Shown: positions 10,497-23,200 of the stretch, piece after piece
How positions within the stretch are numbered: the first letter of the stretch is position 1
Layout: every line of letters begins with the position of its first letter
From: Dryas octopetala
Lineage: Eukaryota > Streptophyta > Magnoliopsida > Rosales > Rosaceae
Direction of reading: 5' to 3'
Length of the DNA: 64,000 nucleotides
Assembly: GCA_963921425.1 (NCBI GenBank)
Contig: OY992836.1
Span: 5,905,825 to 5,969,824, forward strand
The notes under the pieces: model-generated
Database searches by the model: none
What the model was told of the DNA's origin: nothing
What the model saw: the letters and a program-made list of their open reading frames with translations, nothing else
Made by a program: the position numbers and the translations under genes

Positions 10497-10665
10497 AAAA
10501 TGTTGGTGTGGGAGATGCAGGCTATTCATCTTGAAGCTCATGTTGAACAGATGTTTGATGGTTTGGATGATGCAGATGGTGCAGAGGATGTACCCTTTGA
10601 TGAGCTCGTGGGCATGCAAGGACCTGTGTTTCATTTAATTAGTTGAAAATGCATTCACTATAAGT
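10497..10665 (+). pseudogene. SUD1: Captured fragment of a DOA10/SUD1-type E3 ubiquitin ligase gene
   Basis: In the frame from 10500 the sequence reads MLVWEMQAIHLEAHVEQMFD, then GLDDADGAEDVPFDELVGMQ and GPVFHL. This closely resembles, from memory, a conserved internal stretch of plant SUD1 (the DOA10/MARCH6-family ER membrane E3 ligase). An extra ATTA at about 10638-10641 shifts the frame, after which VENAFT follows as expected in the family. Only one exon-sized piece is present, so it cannot make a ligase. The identification rests on memory of the family. Confidence 0.7.
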
Positions 10666-10976
10666 TGGTTGTCACTGATTTCCCCTGCCCCCCTCCTTTT
10701 AATTTATGGTTGCTGATATATTGTTTCTCAGGTTTTACAGTCTTTTCCTAGTTGCTCTCCCTGTAATCTTTATCTTTTGTTCTTATATTTTTACCAGTCT
10801 CTATTTGTATTCTTAATGAAAGAAATTTTCTTATTTATGTAATTAATATTAACGTGTTGAGTGAATGAGGGACTCAAGTTTTGTTTGAACTTCTAAATTT
10901 ATCATGTTTTTCCAGCATATAAGTTGTTGTTATATATTGTTAATATATTTGTTTTCCTTTCTCTCCTTGTTTTTAG

Positions 10977-11302
10977 ATCCATCTGTTGCTTTATTACATC
11001 ATCTTGGACAGCAATTGAAGCAGGTGACTAATGTTAATCTCTTTGATGCTAAGGCTTTGGAATCGATCAAATCAACCAGTTTATATGTAAGCTCTTGACC
11101 TTTTTTGTTTCTTGCTATACATTTTGTTAGGGGTACTTTGATATATCATAGATTCTTGCTTTATCTTAGTCAAACCCAAGTTTGTTATTGCTGCAATTCA
11201 TTGTTGCAGAATGCATCTACTCGATCACTTTTTAGTGTTGGGAATAGGATTCTGGATGACAACATTGAGAGAAATAATGGCAATGTACCTCATGTATGGC
11301 AG
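10977..11302 (+). pseudogene. Captured fragment of a kinesin gene (KIN-14-like)
   Basis: Two exon-like pieces flank an intron with GTAAG...GCAG borders (about 11088-11210). The first encodes DPSVALLHHLGQQLKQ...LESIKSTSLY. The second encodes NASTRSLFSVGNRILDDNIE and then RNNGNVPH. The second resembles the SLLSVVNGILDESIER(K)NGEIPH block between the calponin-homology and motor domains of plant KIN-14 kinesins. No motor domain is present. It ends in a stop soon after. Confidence 0.5.
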
Positions 11303-14264
11303 TAAGAGGATACATGGATCCGATACTGTTGAAGCCTTCATGAATCCATGCACATTTATAATTTAATTCCTTGTTCTCTGCTGTACATTTTATTTTGTAT
11401 CCTTCATTAATCACTATTGGAATTTTAAATGGACCTGTTTGAAGCCTCAGGTCTTTTATTAGTGACATGACCAGGAAAAAAGGAGAAAGAATGGCTGAAC
11501 AGGTCTCTTTCAGATTGTTCTTGGTTGCAATTCATTCTATGTCTTCTGCTTTTTTGTATTTTATAACTTCTTTTCTCTTTTATTAATTTTCTGCTTCTAT
11601 AGAATGGGGAAACTAAATACATAATGTAGTTATATAATTTTTTTCTTTCTTAATTATATATGGTTTGGCAAGGTGGTTATCTTTCTCAATTGCTTTCTCC
11701 TTAACAATATTGTAGAAATATGTTTGTAGAAACATTTCTGTTGGGCCTCTAACAGTTGCTAACATCTGTAAATCTCTTGAAGAAAATTATTAAATGGCTT
11801 GTACATGAGTAGGAGTCTTGAAGATGTAATTTTTTTTATCAATGTGTTCCGTTGACCTAGGAATTGTATGTTCTCTGGGTCCTAAGGTTGGTAGTCGATA
11901 ACCAGGTGGTAATAAAAGAGGAAAATGGATTGTACATACATCAGATGGCCAATATTTTAGTTCTTTGGTAGTTGTACTGCTTTCCACCATTTAACAATTA
12001 TTTTATAGTGTTTCCATGGTCTATGTGGCTTTCATGTTAAAGGTTAGCCCCGTCATTAGCTGCTAACTTATTTTAGTTTGTCTGCAGAGTTCCGAAGTAG
12101 AGCTTTACATTTAGTGTAGTGTGTAGTGCGAAAATCTTGGTATTTAGAAATGGAAGTTCCAATTTTATGTTTTACTAACTAACCATTTTGGTCAATATAT
12201 TGTCTATTGATTCTATGTCCATTTTGTCTGCTCGTAGAATTTTGTTTTCAAACCTAGCTTATTACCTCAAGAGGGAAAAGCAGAAGGCTTTAGAGAATAT
12301 GGAAAGAACTTCAGCTCAGGTATGGTTATCCATATTTCTGACAGAGTTATGCTTAGTGCATGCTTAGGCTTTGGAATGCATAGTTTTAGTAATTATTGTA
12401 CTAAATCTTTGGTAAATCTTAGGTTATCCATATCTCTAGCATCACTATTTTTATTTATTTAGCTTTCAATTAAATATTTGGTAAATCTTTTCTTGACATT
12501 TTTGAAATTGTAATAAACCATCCATTGCTGTTTAAAGGGTGTTTTCCTTCTCAAATGACTCATAAAGAATTTTAACAAAAAGAGATTATACGTGAAAGAC
12601 TTGACTTGACTTGACTTTCAAAAAGGTTTTTATGTAAGCTTTGATGTATATATATGGACAATTGGAATGTGCATATATTGATGGTTTTGTTTATCCTTAC
12701 AAATGGAAAGGATGCTGAAGAAGGGAGATGGCCAGAAAGTGGTTCTGGATGGTTATTGATTTTACAAGAGAGGATCATTCACAAGCTGTGATTTTTGTGT
12801 GTGTCAGTTCTTGACAAGTAAATATATACATATGCCTTTTAATAAACCCCCCTTTTATAGGCATAATATATCTGCATCAGCTAATTGGCCCATGGATGAT
12901 GGCCTTCAGTTTCTATGCTCATTGTAGGAAATGGGAAATTGTGAAATAAACTTACAAAGTTTTGTAAGCATAATGATTATGTGATGAAAAACTCATAGCT
13001 GTAGCAAACTTACATTATTAACAATTGACATGCAAGAACTTGAAAGGCAATCAATTATGAGGCTTTGTTTCAAATGCTCTTTTGGAAAGATCAGAAGCTG
13101 GATTACTTGTACAGAGGTACACCTTCCCATCTCAAAATATTTAAATGTCACATTTTATGGTTGCAGATAGAAGCTCAAAATGTGTCTTTATTTTCACAGA
13201 TTTTGATTTTTCTTTAATTAATGAGTCCATTTGCCTATTTTTCTGTAGGGATTCAAAGACGGGAGGAGCTCAAAATGCTTTGGTTGTCGGTCCATCTACA
13301 CCAAAGGCACAATGAGTAGTCTCTTGCTCTCTCAGTTTATTATTCTCTTATTATCTTCATGAAAGGTCTTTGGAGGCAACAATGGTTTCTCATGTTTTTA
13401 TTTTATCTATGTTGTACATGTATTGACTTGGTCATTTGGGGCAGCAAGACATTTTATTTTGTGAGGGAGGAGAGTAGTATACATGTATTTCTTTGATACA
13501 TTATGACTTTGTACATTGAAAAGGTTGAAAATATTATTGATTACTTTGTATCTAGATGTTAACAAGTAAATAATACAACAGATTCTCTATCAAAAGTGTT
13601 GTATGTACCTTTGATTTATAATGGTTCAATATCAGAAATCATTGTCTAATCCATAAGCATACCACGAAATCCTTAAAAAATTGTTGTACTAAATAACTTC
13701 ATGCAACAGTTTCCAACACAAAATCGATGTATCAAAGAATTATATACATCTAAACAAACTTGAAATAAATAGGCCACACAACGGTTATATACTAAAAACC
13801 GATGTTCTTAATAACTTTATGCAACGGTTTATTATTAACACTGTTGTATGAAAAACCTATAGACATGACAATTGCATGTTTATGAATACCATACACAACG
13901 GTTTATAGCAATACATTGTTGTCTTGAAGGGTATTTTAGCTCGAGTTTCTACTTAAAATAGTTGTAAAATACATATGTTTAGTAATCATAACTGTTGTCT
14001 AAATTGCTTTTACACATCTGTCTTTAAGGATAAACCGATGTATAAGTTAGTGCTCAACAACAGTTTTCTCTAAACTATTGGTTTTGAGGGTGTATATACA
14101 ACGGTTTTACACCTAAAACCGTTGTGTTAATGTCATCAACACAACGGAAAAAAACCGTTATCTAGTTGTACCCCAATAGACGTCGGTCGATTAGACGACG
14201 GTATTTAGGAACACTAGACAATGGTTTTTACCCGTTGTCTATTAGCTTTTTTGTAGTAGTGGCG

Positions 14265-14540
14265 CTTGGTGCTCTGTTTTTTTTTTTTTTTTTTGTACAT
14301 TGCTATTGTTAAAAAATAACTACCTTTATCACTATTGGACAGTTGCAATAATTGATTGCATAAAAATAATAGTTATGGATATATCTTTTGCCTTTTAGTT
14401 ACATAAACATTTGACAAATTAATAGACCAATATAAAACAAAGAAGTTATGGAATCACATTCATCCTAATTTTAACAGTAACGTACAACAGTTTTAGTAGA
14501 AAAAAAAAAATTATATACAGAAACCCTGCAAAAATCAGCA
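14265..14540. other. AT-rich spacer, no gene seen
   Basis: Begins with an 18-bp T run (near 14278) and leads into the diverged upstream flank of monooxygenase copy 2. Nothing else is recognised. Confidence 0.5.
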
Positions 14541-14544
14541 CCTC

Positions 14545-15810
14545 ATTTTTTAAATGTGTGATTCTTTATTATTTTATTCAAATAAGAATGGACATTTTTA
14601 ACATTACAGATATTAGGTGTTATTTTTCAAAGCAAATGTCAAAACGGATTAATCAATCATTATCTGAAAAAGAAAATTACAAAGCAAAACTCCTACTACA
14701 ACAATTCCTCCTCCAAGAAAAGCAAAATGACATATATATATATAGCACGAAAGAAAATGGGTCCAAACATGCATGGCACTGAGGTAGTGTCCAAGCTTTG
14801 CGAAAAAGCTAGACAATGGACTTTATATATATATATATATATGTCCAAAAGACAAAATCATTTATATGTATCATTTAGAGCCGTGAAAGAAAAATATGAA
14901 CAAGATTCTCAAATGCAATTTCTAACCAATGGTTCATATTTTTCTTTCACGGCTCTAAATGAAAATAATGAGCTAGCCATCAACTTTCTATGAATGAGAT
15001 CAAATAATTAGTTAAAGCTCTCTGTTCCTTCCTGTATTTTTCTCTTTTAATTGGATGTTTATGAATTATAGGTCCTTATAGCCTGTGATGGGGTGCACTC
15101 AGTGGTGGCACGCTGGTTAGGACTTGCTGAACCGGTCCATTCGGGTCGATCAGCTGTTCGTGGGTTGGCTGTGTTTCCTCAAGGCCATGGACTCGATCAA
15201 CAACCATGTGTATCAGTATGTAGGATCAGGCAGAAGGGCTGGTTTTGTTCCCCTCAATGACAAAGAGATTTATTGGTTCTATGGTTGTATATCTCCAGCA
15301 AAAGGTTCAAAACATCAAAACCATGCCCGGCCTTCATTTTGGTCACAAGCAATCTGAACATGCTGCTCTAATAATTAACATGGCTCTATTAGTACTGTAA
15401 GTTTTATGTTACATTTTCTTTCATTGTAGGGGTACATGTGGAAGGAGACCCGGAAGCTATACAAAGAGAAGTGATTGAAAATTATGCCAAGGACCTGCCT
15501 CCTTTATACCTAGACATTGTGCATGCAACACTCGGATCGATGTTTCAACATTGACATGGGCTCCACTGATGTTCAGGTATCCATGGCATGTAGTATTTGG
15601 GAACCTAGCCAAGCAAAACGTCACGGTGGCTGGCGATGCCATGCACCCCATGACACCAGATTTAGGACAGGGAGGTTGCTCAGCATTAGAAGATGCAGTG
15701 GTTTTAGCCAGACACATACAGACATCCTTTAAACAAAATGGAGGAGTTGTGCCAAAAGAGATGGCTAGAGCAATTGGAAAATATGTGGAAGAAAGAAGGT
15801 GGCGTGTCTC
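14545..15810 (+). pseudogene. FAD-dependent monooxygenase copy 2, broken remnant
   Basis: The upstream flank (14550-14970, diverged from those of the other copies) joins directly to the end of intron 3 near 15005, so exons 1-3 are missing. Exon 4 (15072-15304) carries ...VLIACDGVHSVVARWLGL but has a 4-bp GATC insertion near 15194 that shifts the frame. Intron 4 is about 125 bp instead of 229. Exon 5 (15430-15810) has further small insertions near 15525-15545 (GCAA, GATCGATG-like) and stops being homologous after ERRWRVS, where it meets the next unit's block. GDAMHPMTPDLGQGG is still readable and keeps the family-typical Gly where copies 1, 3 and 4 have Ala. No FAD-binding N-terminus, so it is not functional. 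Confidence 0.9.
14872..14961. repeat. 30-bp perfect inverted repeat at a rearrangement point
   Basis: 14872-14901 and 14932-14961 are exact inverse copies separated by 30 bp. The segment after the right arm (to about 15005) is an inverted copy of the gene's own upstream flank. Confidence 0.9.
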
Positions 15811-16378
15811 TTAAGATAGCGCATTTGCGTGCCTCAACTCCGATAAGTTTTCTCAATAACATATATATTTTCCTATTATATATTAGATATCATATTTTAT
15901 AGTGTAATTAATTTAACGTTATTAATATTATTGTGATCTAATATTTTTGTGAAGCATATTTCAGGAATTCCGGCAATATTTCCAACAATCTAAGAGAAGA
16001 TTCCACATAATTTATGTTTAAATTTTAAAAGTCATTTTATGTTTAACACTTATTTCAACATGTTTGTATTCATTTGGTTGTATTTGATTGCTTAAATAAT
16101 TTATAGATATTTTTGTTCATATATGGATTACACATACTTCATATTGATTGCATCTCTACTTGAATGGTAGGTATCAAATTGCATATCGATGAATTTCATC
16201 CACAATATTTATTATGTTAATGCTCAATCTACATGTTGTGTCTATTGTTTATACCCCACCCAAAATGGGTCATGGCCCACGTGAATATTTTTTGAAGTAA
16301 TAAAAAGAGCTTGCTGTGTTATTTCTAGATGGATGTCAGCAAGTTGAAGTAAAAGGAGCTAGGGCCAGCAAGTATATA
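15811..16378. other. Start of shared inter-unit block
   Basis: AT-rich sequence nearly identical to 31036-31610. It begins exactly where gene copy 2 is cut off. No gene seen. Confidence 0.6.
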
Positions 16379-16387
16379 TTAATCCAA

Positions 16388-16760
16388 GAGGAATGCTATC
16401 TACCTTTTCCACCAACTTTTTTTTTTATTATTCTCATTCCACAATGTATTTTCATGATTGAAACCGTTCATCTTTTAGATAATTATTTGAAGATCATCTA
16501 TGCAAAAAATCAACTAAATCGAAAATTGTTTGAGCATGTAATCATTACAAATAAACTAACGATGAATCAAATTGTTACTAAAATCATCTGTTTATTTGAT
16601 CACAGTTACATAACCAAACGATTTCCGATTTGATTGATTTTTTGCAGAGATGATCTTCATAATTAGATCTAAAAAATGAACGATTCTGATCATGAATTTA
16701 CAATGCAGAATGAGAATAATAAAGGAAAAGGTGGATTAGAGAAGGTGGATAGCATTCCCC
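16388..16760. mobile_element. MULE-type MITE, 373 bp
   Basis: Inverted termini GAGGAATGCTATCTACC / GGGGAATGCTATCCACC are flanked by an exact 9-bp duplication TTAATCCAA (16379-16387 and 16761-16769), the duplication length of Mutator-like elements. The interior also pairs, around AATCGAAAAT/ATTTCCGATT-type arms, so the whole can fold. The same insertion is at 31620-31992. Confidence 0.85.
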
Positions 16761-16769
16761 TTAATCCAA

Positions 16770-17490
16770 AATTCTCTCGGCTGTCCATATTGCATGACTC
16801 TCGGCTGAACATGTTTGCAGCCCAAAAAGTAACCCAGCTCACTCTTAGCTTATGAATAGTTGTTTACCACTCAAGTAGCTCATCTACACTTGTCTACCTA
16901 CTCCAAAAAGCAAGTCATTTTAAGCCACACATGCGGCTACAAAACTTGAGGACAAAGTAAATGATCACTATAAAAGGAAGTTCACAAGGCAATTTCAAGA
17001 ACCTCTATCCAACACGCACAACCTCAAAAACTCACAACAATGTGAATCTCTCAACAACCTTTTTGCTCCCAAATCATCATTGTGGCTTTTAATTTCTCAA
17101 ATTTCTCTTTATTTTCATTTGCATAGCCTTTCAAAGCCCTTTTTAAATATATTTCTTTATGCTTATGCTATTTCCTTGTATTTTGGGATTTTCAAGAATT
17201 CAACTTTTTCTTTGAATTTATTTTAATGTTATTTTCCATTAGGCTCTCTTTTAAATTCATGTTGTTCTTTATTTACATTTGTTGTTGTTCATTTTCAAAC
17301 TCATAGTTGATCTAGGAAAGAAAGAACCTAGATTGGTTTTCTGTTCATTTTCCTATCACACAATCGTTGGTTAAAAGTCAGATATTTAATTTGGCACATT
17401 TAATTTTATTTATTTTTAAATATTTTCACATTGAATATTATCTTTTTCTAATCGACTATTCCAAGCCGATTAGTGGCACACCCACGTCCA
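16770..17490. other. Shared block with promoter- or LTR-like features
   Basis: Contains CTATAAAAGGAAG (about 16970) followed by an AC-rich leader and T-rich sequence, then joins the truncated RT of copia-A near 17490. The same runs at 32002-32720. It could be part of an LTR, but no terminal repeat, primer site or duplication is seen. No protein gene. Confidence 0.4.
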
Positions 17491-19864
17491 CGTGTAAGGT
17501 TAGAATTTTCATGGCAGTAGCATCGTTCCCTGTAATGAGAATGTCATCCACATAAATTAAAATTGCAGTAAAGGAATTTTCATGTACCCAAGTAAACAAC
17601 AAGTAATCGGCCTTGGATTGTTGAAAGCCAGCAGCTCGAATGGCTGTGCAGAACTTTGAGAATCAATTGCTAGAAGCCTGTTTCAAACCATACAAAGATT
17701 TGTTCACGCGACACTAAATTCTCCCCCTATCAGCTGAAACCAGGTGGAGGAAGCATGTAAACTTCTTCATAGAGATCACCATGAAGGAAAGCATTTTAAA
17801 CGTCTAACTGATGAAGAGACCAATTGTTTGCAGCAGCAATGGCAAGTAAACAACATACATAAACAAGTTTGGTTGTTGGAGAAAACATGTCATGGTAGTC
17901 AATGCCCTTTGTTTATGTGTAGCCTTTGACGACGAGATGAGCCTTATACCTTTTAATAGTACCATCCGAGTTGTACTTAAGTTTGTACACTCATTAACAA
18001 CCAATGGGCACTTTCCCAGGAGGTAAAGGAGTGAGGGTCCAGGTTTGATTGTGTTCAAGTGCTTGGATCTCAGAAACCATCGCTTGCTGCCACTTAGGAT
18101 CTTTTTCAGTTTGAGCAAAAGTGTTAGGTTCCACAATTCTAAAAATAGTAGCAACAAAAGAAAGATGTGAAGGGGAAAGACAATGATAAGAAATAAAATT
18201 GGACAAAGGATAACGAGTACCTGATGGAGGAGATGGCTTTGAATCCGACACTGGAACTTGAGTAACAACTGGGAGCATACATAATCATTGAATGAGAATT
18301 TGTTTGGGACGGTCATAATGGCGAGTAGGAGGTGGTGCATGACGAGCTAAACGAGATGGTGCAGATGGACTTAGAGGGACGACCAAACTTGTTTGTGTAG
18401 TGTTAGTTGGAGCATCACCAGGAAGTATAGGATCTAGAGTGTTGGTGGTTAGTGGAGGGTCAGTAGAAGGTAAGGGTAAAACAATGTCGTCTTATGAAAT
18501 GGGTGTGGTAGTAGAAAATGGAAAAATAGTCTCATGAAAAACGACATCCCTACTCGAAAAAAATTATTTGGTTGATAAATCATACAATTTGTATGCCTTT
18601 TGATCGAAAGGATACTCGATAAAAACACATTTTTGGGCACGAGGACCAAATTTTTGAGGTAGGTGGACATTGGTGGCATAAGTGAGAACCAAAAACTCGT
18701 AAGTGATGATATTGTGGTGCTTGTTGATAGAGAAGCTCATAGGGAGTTTTGTTGGACACAAGTGGTGTTGGTAATCGGTTGATAAGATATACGGTTGTAA
18801 GAACGCATTCACCCAAAAAAATTAATGGAAGTTGAGATTGAAAACGTAGAGCCCGTGCCTTTTCTAATATATGATGGTGTTTACTTTCAACTACACCATT
18901 TTTTTGTGGGGTAGATACACATAAGTGTTGATAGACGACACCAAACTCACAAAAAAAAATCACGCATAGAATAGAACTCACTCCCATTGTCAACACGAAT
19001 TTGCTGCACTTTATGATTAAATTGAATTTGAGTCAAGGCAAAAAAATAAAAATTTCAAAAGGCCTTGTGTTTCTTATTTGCTTCTCATTAAATAAACCCA
19101 AGTGCAATGAGTAAAATCATCCACAATTGTCAAAAAATAACAAGCACCAGAATGAGAAGCAATCCTGTGAGGACCCCAAATGTCACAATGAATTAAGGCA
19201 AAAGGTTTCAAAGTAGAAATTGAACTTAAACCAAATGGTAACCGAGTTTGTTTGGCCAAAGGAAAAATATCACAAAAATTATTATGACTAAGTGAACTAT
19301 CAGAAATAGATGAAGATAACAACTTATGACGTGCAAGCGAAGGATGATCGAGACGCCTATGCTACAGACTAGAGTAAGAGGCGACATGATGAGATGAAGG
19401 GACCGATGCAATGGTGGGAGAGATGTAGTAGAGACCTCCACGCTGCTTAATTACCCACTCCAATTGTCGTGTTCGTAGCCAAGTCCTGCAAAAGGCAAAA
19501 ATTAGGAAAAAAAAAAAAAAGCACAACATAATTTAAGGATTTTGTGAGTTTACTAATTGACATGAGATTAACTTGGAAAGAAGGAACACACATGACATTA
19601 TCAAGGGTAAATGTAGAGTTGAAAGCAAAAGTTCTAATGGAATTGATATTGGCTTTTTCACCAGTAGGCAATTTTACTGGTAGAAGATGCAAATTTGACA
19701 AATAATTGGTTAGGGAATTGTTGAAAGTGACATGATCTATAGTGCCACTATCAATTATCCAATCATTAGAAAAAAAAAAAAAAGGAATTTGTAGAAGAAT
19801 TGAAAAATGGGACTGTCAAACCTGCGACGTTTGCGTGTGGCTGAGCATTATTTCCCACGGCCAT
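17490..19864 (-). pseudogene. Copia-A2 pol remnant (protease end, integrase, partial RT)
   Basis: Several broken minus-strand frames carry FTLDNVMCVPSFQVNLMSIS (protease-integrase linker), FALIHCDIWGPHRIASHSGA then CYFLTIVDDFTHCTWVYLM (integrase core), NGVVESKHHHILEKAR and LTTVYLINRLPTPLVSNKTP (integrase end), then EIQALEHNQTWTLTPLPPGK and YVDDILITG (RT). Frames change at least five times and homopolymer runs interrupt them (for example near 18950 and 19510). It cannot be expressed as a polyprotein. Confidence 0.8.
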
Positions 19865-20288
19865 TATTTTGTTGATATTAAGGCTGCTAACTGATTTATT
19901 AGTTGCCTTAATTAGATTAGTTTGTTAGTTAATCAGTTGTAATTAAACTAAAAGATTTACAGGTGGCATCATCTAGAGGATGATGATGAATGGTTGAGAT
20001 GAGATATAGGCTTTCTCTCTCTTTTTTTTTGTTTTTTCTGTTGTAGTGGCTATAAGCCTCCTTTTGTGAGTATAACAGAGAATGAATATATTGGGGTGGT
20101 AAGCACAACGTGAGCTCTGCTCCACGATTTTGATCCATCTTCTTTCCTTTTTCATTTTCTGCATTTTTTCCAGATTATTGAGCTTAGAATTCAACATGGT
20201 ATCAGAGCTCTAGTTCGATTCTGAGCTGGGGCGTTGATTACTGTGAGAATTGTGAAAGAAACCCAACGAGAAAGCTCTCGTTTCAGCC

Positions 20289-23200
20289 ATGGCAGGATCT
20301 GGGAATGGTGAGCTACGGGCTCCCATTTTTTATGGAACTGAGTTCGATTTCTGGAAAGTAAGGATGGTCACGATCTTCAAATCACAAGGTCTCTGGAAGT
20401 TCGTAGACAAAGGGATCATAATCCCAAAATCAAAGAAGAAGAAGTCTGATGAGAAACTGAAGAAGGATGAAGAATCGATCAGTGTTGATAAGGAAGAAGA
20501 AATTGATCCTTACCTTGAGGATCAACTCATGAAAGATGCTAAAGCACTGGGTATAATCCAGGGTGCTGTATCGAAGGAAATTTTCCCTCGAATCGTGAAC
20601 CAGGAGATCAAAGGGGGCTTGGGATCTGCTCTAAGAAAAGTACCATGGTGATGAACAGGCAAGGTCGGTGAAGCTTCAGGGACTACGACGAGAGTTTGAA
20701 TACATGAGGATGAAGGTGAATGAGTCACTTGCTGAATATTTTAGTAGATTTTTTGATTTAACAAACCAAATGGAAGAATATGGTGAAATTCTGTCTCACC
20801 AGAGAATGGTACAGAAGGTTTTGATAAGTTTGTCTAAAGTATATTACCCTATGTGCATAGTAATTGAAAGAACAGTATACTTAAACACTGTTTCTGTGCA
20901 TGAAGCTGTGGGATCTTTGAAGAGTTATGAATTGAGGCTTAACAGAGATGATGAGGATTCCATGAACTCCGAGAGAGCTCTTGCAAGCATGAGTATCTCT
21001 CCAAATACCCAGAATATACAGAACAAATTTTCTGGGTATGATGGTGGAAGAAAGGGTCAATGAAATTGGAAGGGAAAACCCAGAAAATGGGAGAACAAGA
21101 ATCAAGTAAACACAAAACAAGGGAATGTTGTTAATGGTGAGAAGCCAAAGTGTAAGATTTGTGATAAATCACATTTTGGAGAATGCTGGTTCAAAGGGAA
21201 GATTAAGTGTCACAATTGTGACAAGTTTGGTCATGTAATGAAGGAGTGTCATCAACCCAGAAAGAAAGGTCCGGTTGTGAATTATGCCAACCAAGTGCAA
21301 GACACTGCCACTATGTTCTATGCTTGTCACAAGGCCTCTGTGCAAAAGGACAGTAACATGTGGTTCTTGGACAGTGGTTGTAGCAACCACATAACCAGTT
21401 GTGAATCCTTATTGATCAATATAGATTGAAATGTAAGGTACAAAGTTAAAATGGGCACTGGTGATCTTGTTGAATCGACTAGCAAAGGAACTCTAGTTGT
21501 TGAAACTAAGAATGGCACCAGGAGCATTCCTGAAGTCATGATAGTGCCAGGACTTGATGAGAATCTGTTGAGTGTAGGGCAGATGATTGTACATGGCTAT
21601 TGGCTGGTGTTTGGGGATTTCATGGCTTACATATATGGAGATAAGAGTATGCAGGAACTAATTGTCACTGTTCAAATGAAGGGAAATCGCTGCTTCCCCC
21701 TTTCATTTGAAAGTGTCAATCCCATTGTAGCAAACAAAGCCACAGTTGTTGACTCAACCTGGAAATGGCACAGGAGGTTTGGTCACTTGAATTTCGAAAG
21801 TCTAAGATTGTTGCAAGACAAAGAGATGGTGTATGGTCTGCCAAAGCTAGCAGATAGAGACAATGTTTGTGAAGGCTATGCTACTGGAAAAGCACACAGA
21901 GAACCTTTTGACAAGGACAAGGTTGAAAGGGCCAAAGAACCACTGGAATTAGTACACTCAGATGTGTGTGAACCTATGACTAAAACTCTTGGTGGCAATA
22001 GGTACTTTCTCACATTCATTGATGACAAGACAAGAATGTGTTGGGTTTACTTTTTGAAATACAAGTCAGATGTATTCTCAGTGTTTAAAAAATTTAGAGC
22101 AATGGTGGAATTGCAAAATGGTTTCAAATTGAAGAAATTGAGGAGTGATAGAGGTGGAGAGTACACTTCAAGTGAATTTGAGAAATTCTGTGCAGACATT
22201 GGAGTTGAGAAACAATTGACCGTAGCTTATTCCCCCCAACAAAATGGAACTGCTGAGAGGAAAAATAGAACAGTTGTGGAAATGGCCAGGACCATGCTAC
22301 ATGAGAAGAAAATGCCACTTAAGTTCTGGGGAGAAGCAGTGAACACTGCTGTCTATCTCTTAAACAGATGCCCTACTCGTGCCTTAGAGCACAAGACACC
22401 TTTCTAAGAGTTTAGTGGAAGGAAGCCAGGAGTGAAGCATTTGAAGGTTTTTGGATGTGTATGTTATACTCACATACCATCACAGCAAAGGCAAAAGCTG
22501 GATGAAACAGGTCAGAAAGGGGTATTTGTTGGCTATGGGACTAGGGAGAAAGGCTATAGGGTCTTTGATCTGAGGACCAACAAATTTATAGTCTCAAGAA
22601 GTGTTATCTTTGATGAAAATGCATTGTGGAATTGGGAAATTGAAGAAACTCAATATGTAAATGTACCATGGGACTATGAAACTGAGTTTGTTACTAATGA
22701 AATTGAGAGAAACACTGAAGAACCTGTGGAATCGCTTCAGACTTTCCCTGAGACTCAAGTTCACCTCCAAGCACACATAATATAACTCTCCTTGATGAAG
22801 GAAGTGGACAAGGATCAAATTAACCAAATGTTGAAAATGGGAATGAAATCATACTGTCAGAGACATATGACTGCACTCCAATAAAATGGAAGGATTTAAA
22901 TGAAGTCTTTGCTTAATGCAAGCTCAGTGTAATTGAACCTGAAAACTATACGGAGGCAGCAAGAGATCAGGCATGGCAAAAGGCAATGAATGATGAAATT
23001 GCCATGATCGAGAAGAACAAGACTTGGGAGTTGACAGATAGACCAAATAACAAACCTATTGTAGGAGTGAAGTGGATATTCAAAACAAAACTCAACCTGG
23101 ATGGGACTATACAGAAGCATAAAGCAAGGCTTGTCGCTAAAGGTTATACACAGAAGCCAGGGGTTGTTTCAATGAAACCTTTGCTCCAGTAAAATGGGAA

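Larger units (their letters stand above)
9122..14261. mobile_element. Pack-CACTA-like element, 5140 bp
   Basis: Termini CACTACTACAA...TTGTAGTAGTG are flanked by a 3-bp duplication GCG (9119-9121, 14262-14264). Subterminal zones at both ends are filled with repeats of ACAACGGTTTT / AAACCGTTGT words (9160-9310 and 13740-14200), the transposase-binding arrangement typical of CACTA elements. I see no transposase. The interior instead looks like spliced plant gene pieces: a CT-rich 5'-leader-like zone (9420-9660), a SUD1-like piece (10497-10665), kinesin-like pieces (10977-11302), and exon-like stretches near 12245-12320 and 13245-13315 that I could not name. Confidence 0.85.

Noticed and set aside
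17804..18340. 178-codon minus-strand hydrophobic frame (and its twin at 33034-33570)
   Set aside because: Shifted reading of copia-A integrase-RT sequence. The true frame carries EIQALEHNQTW and related motifs.
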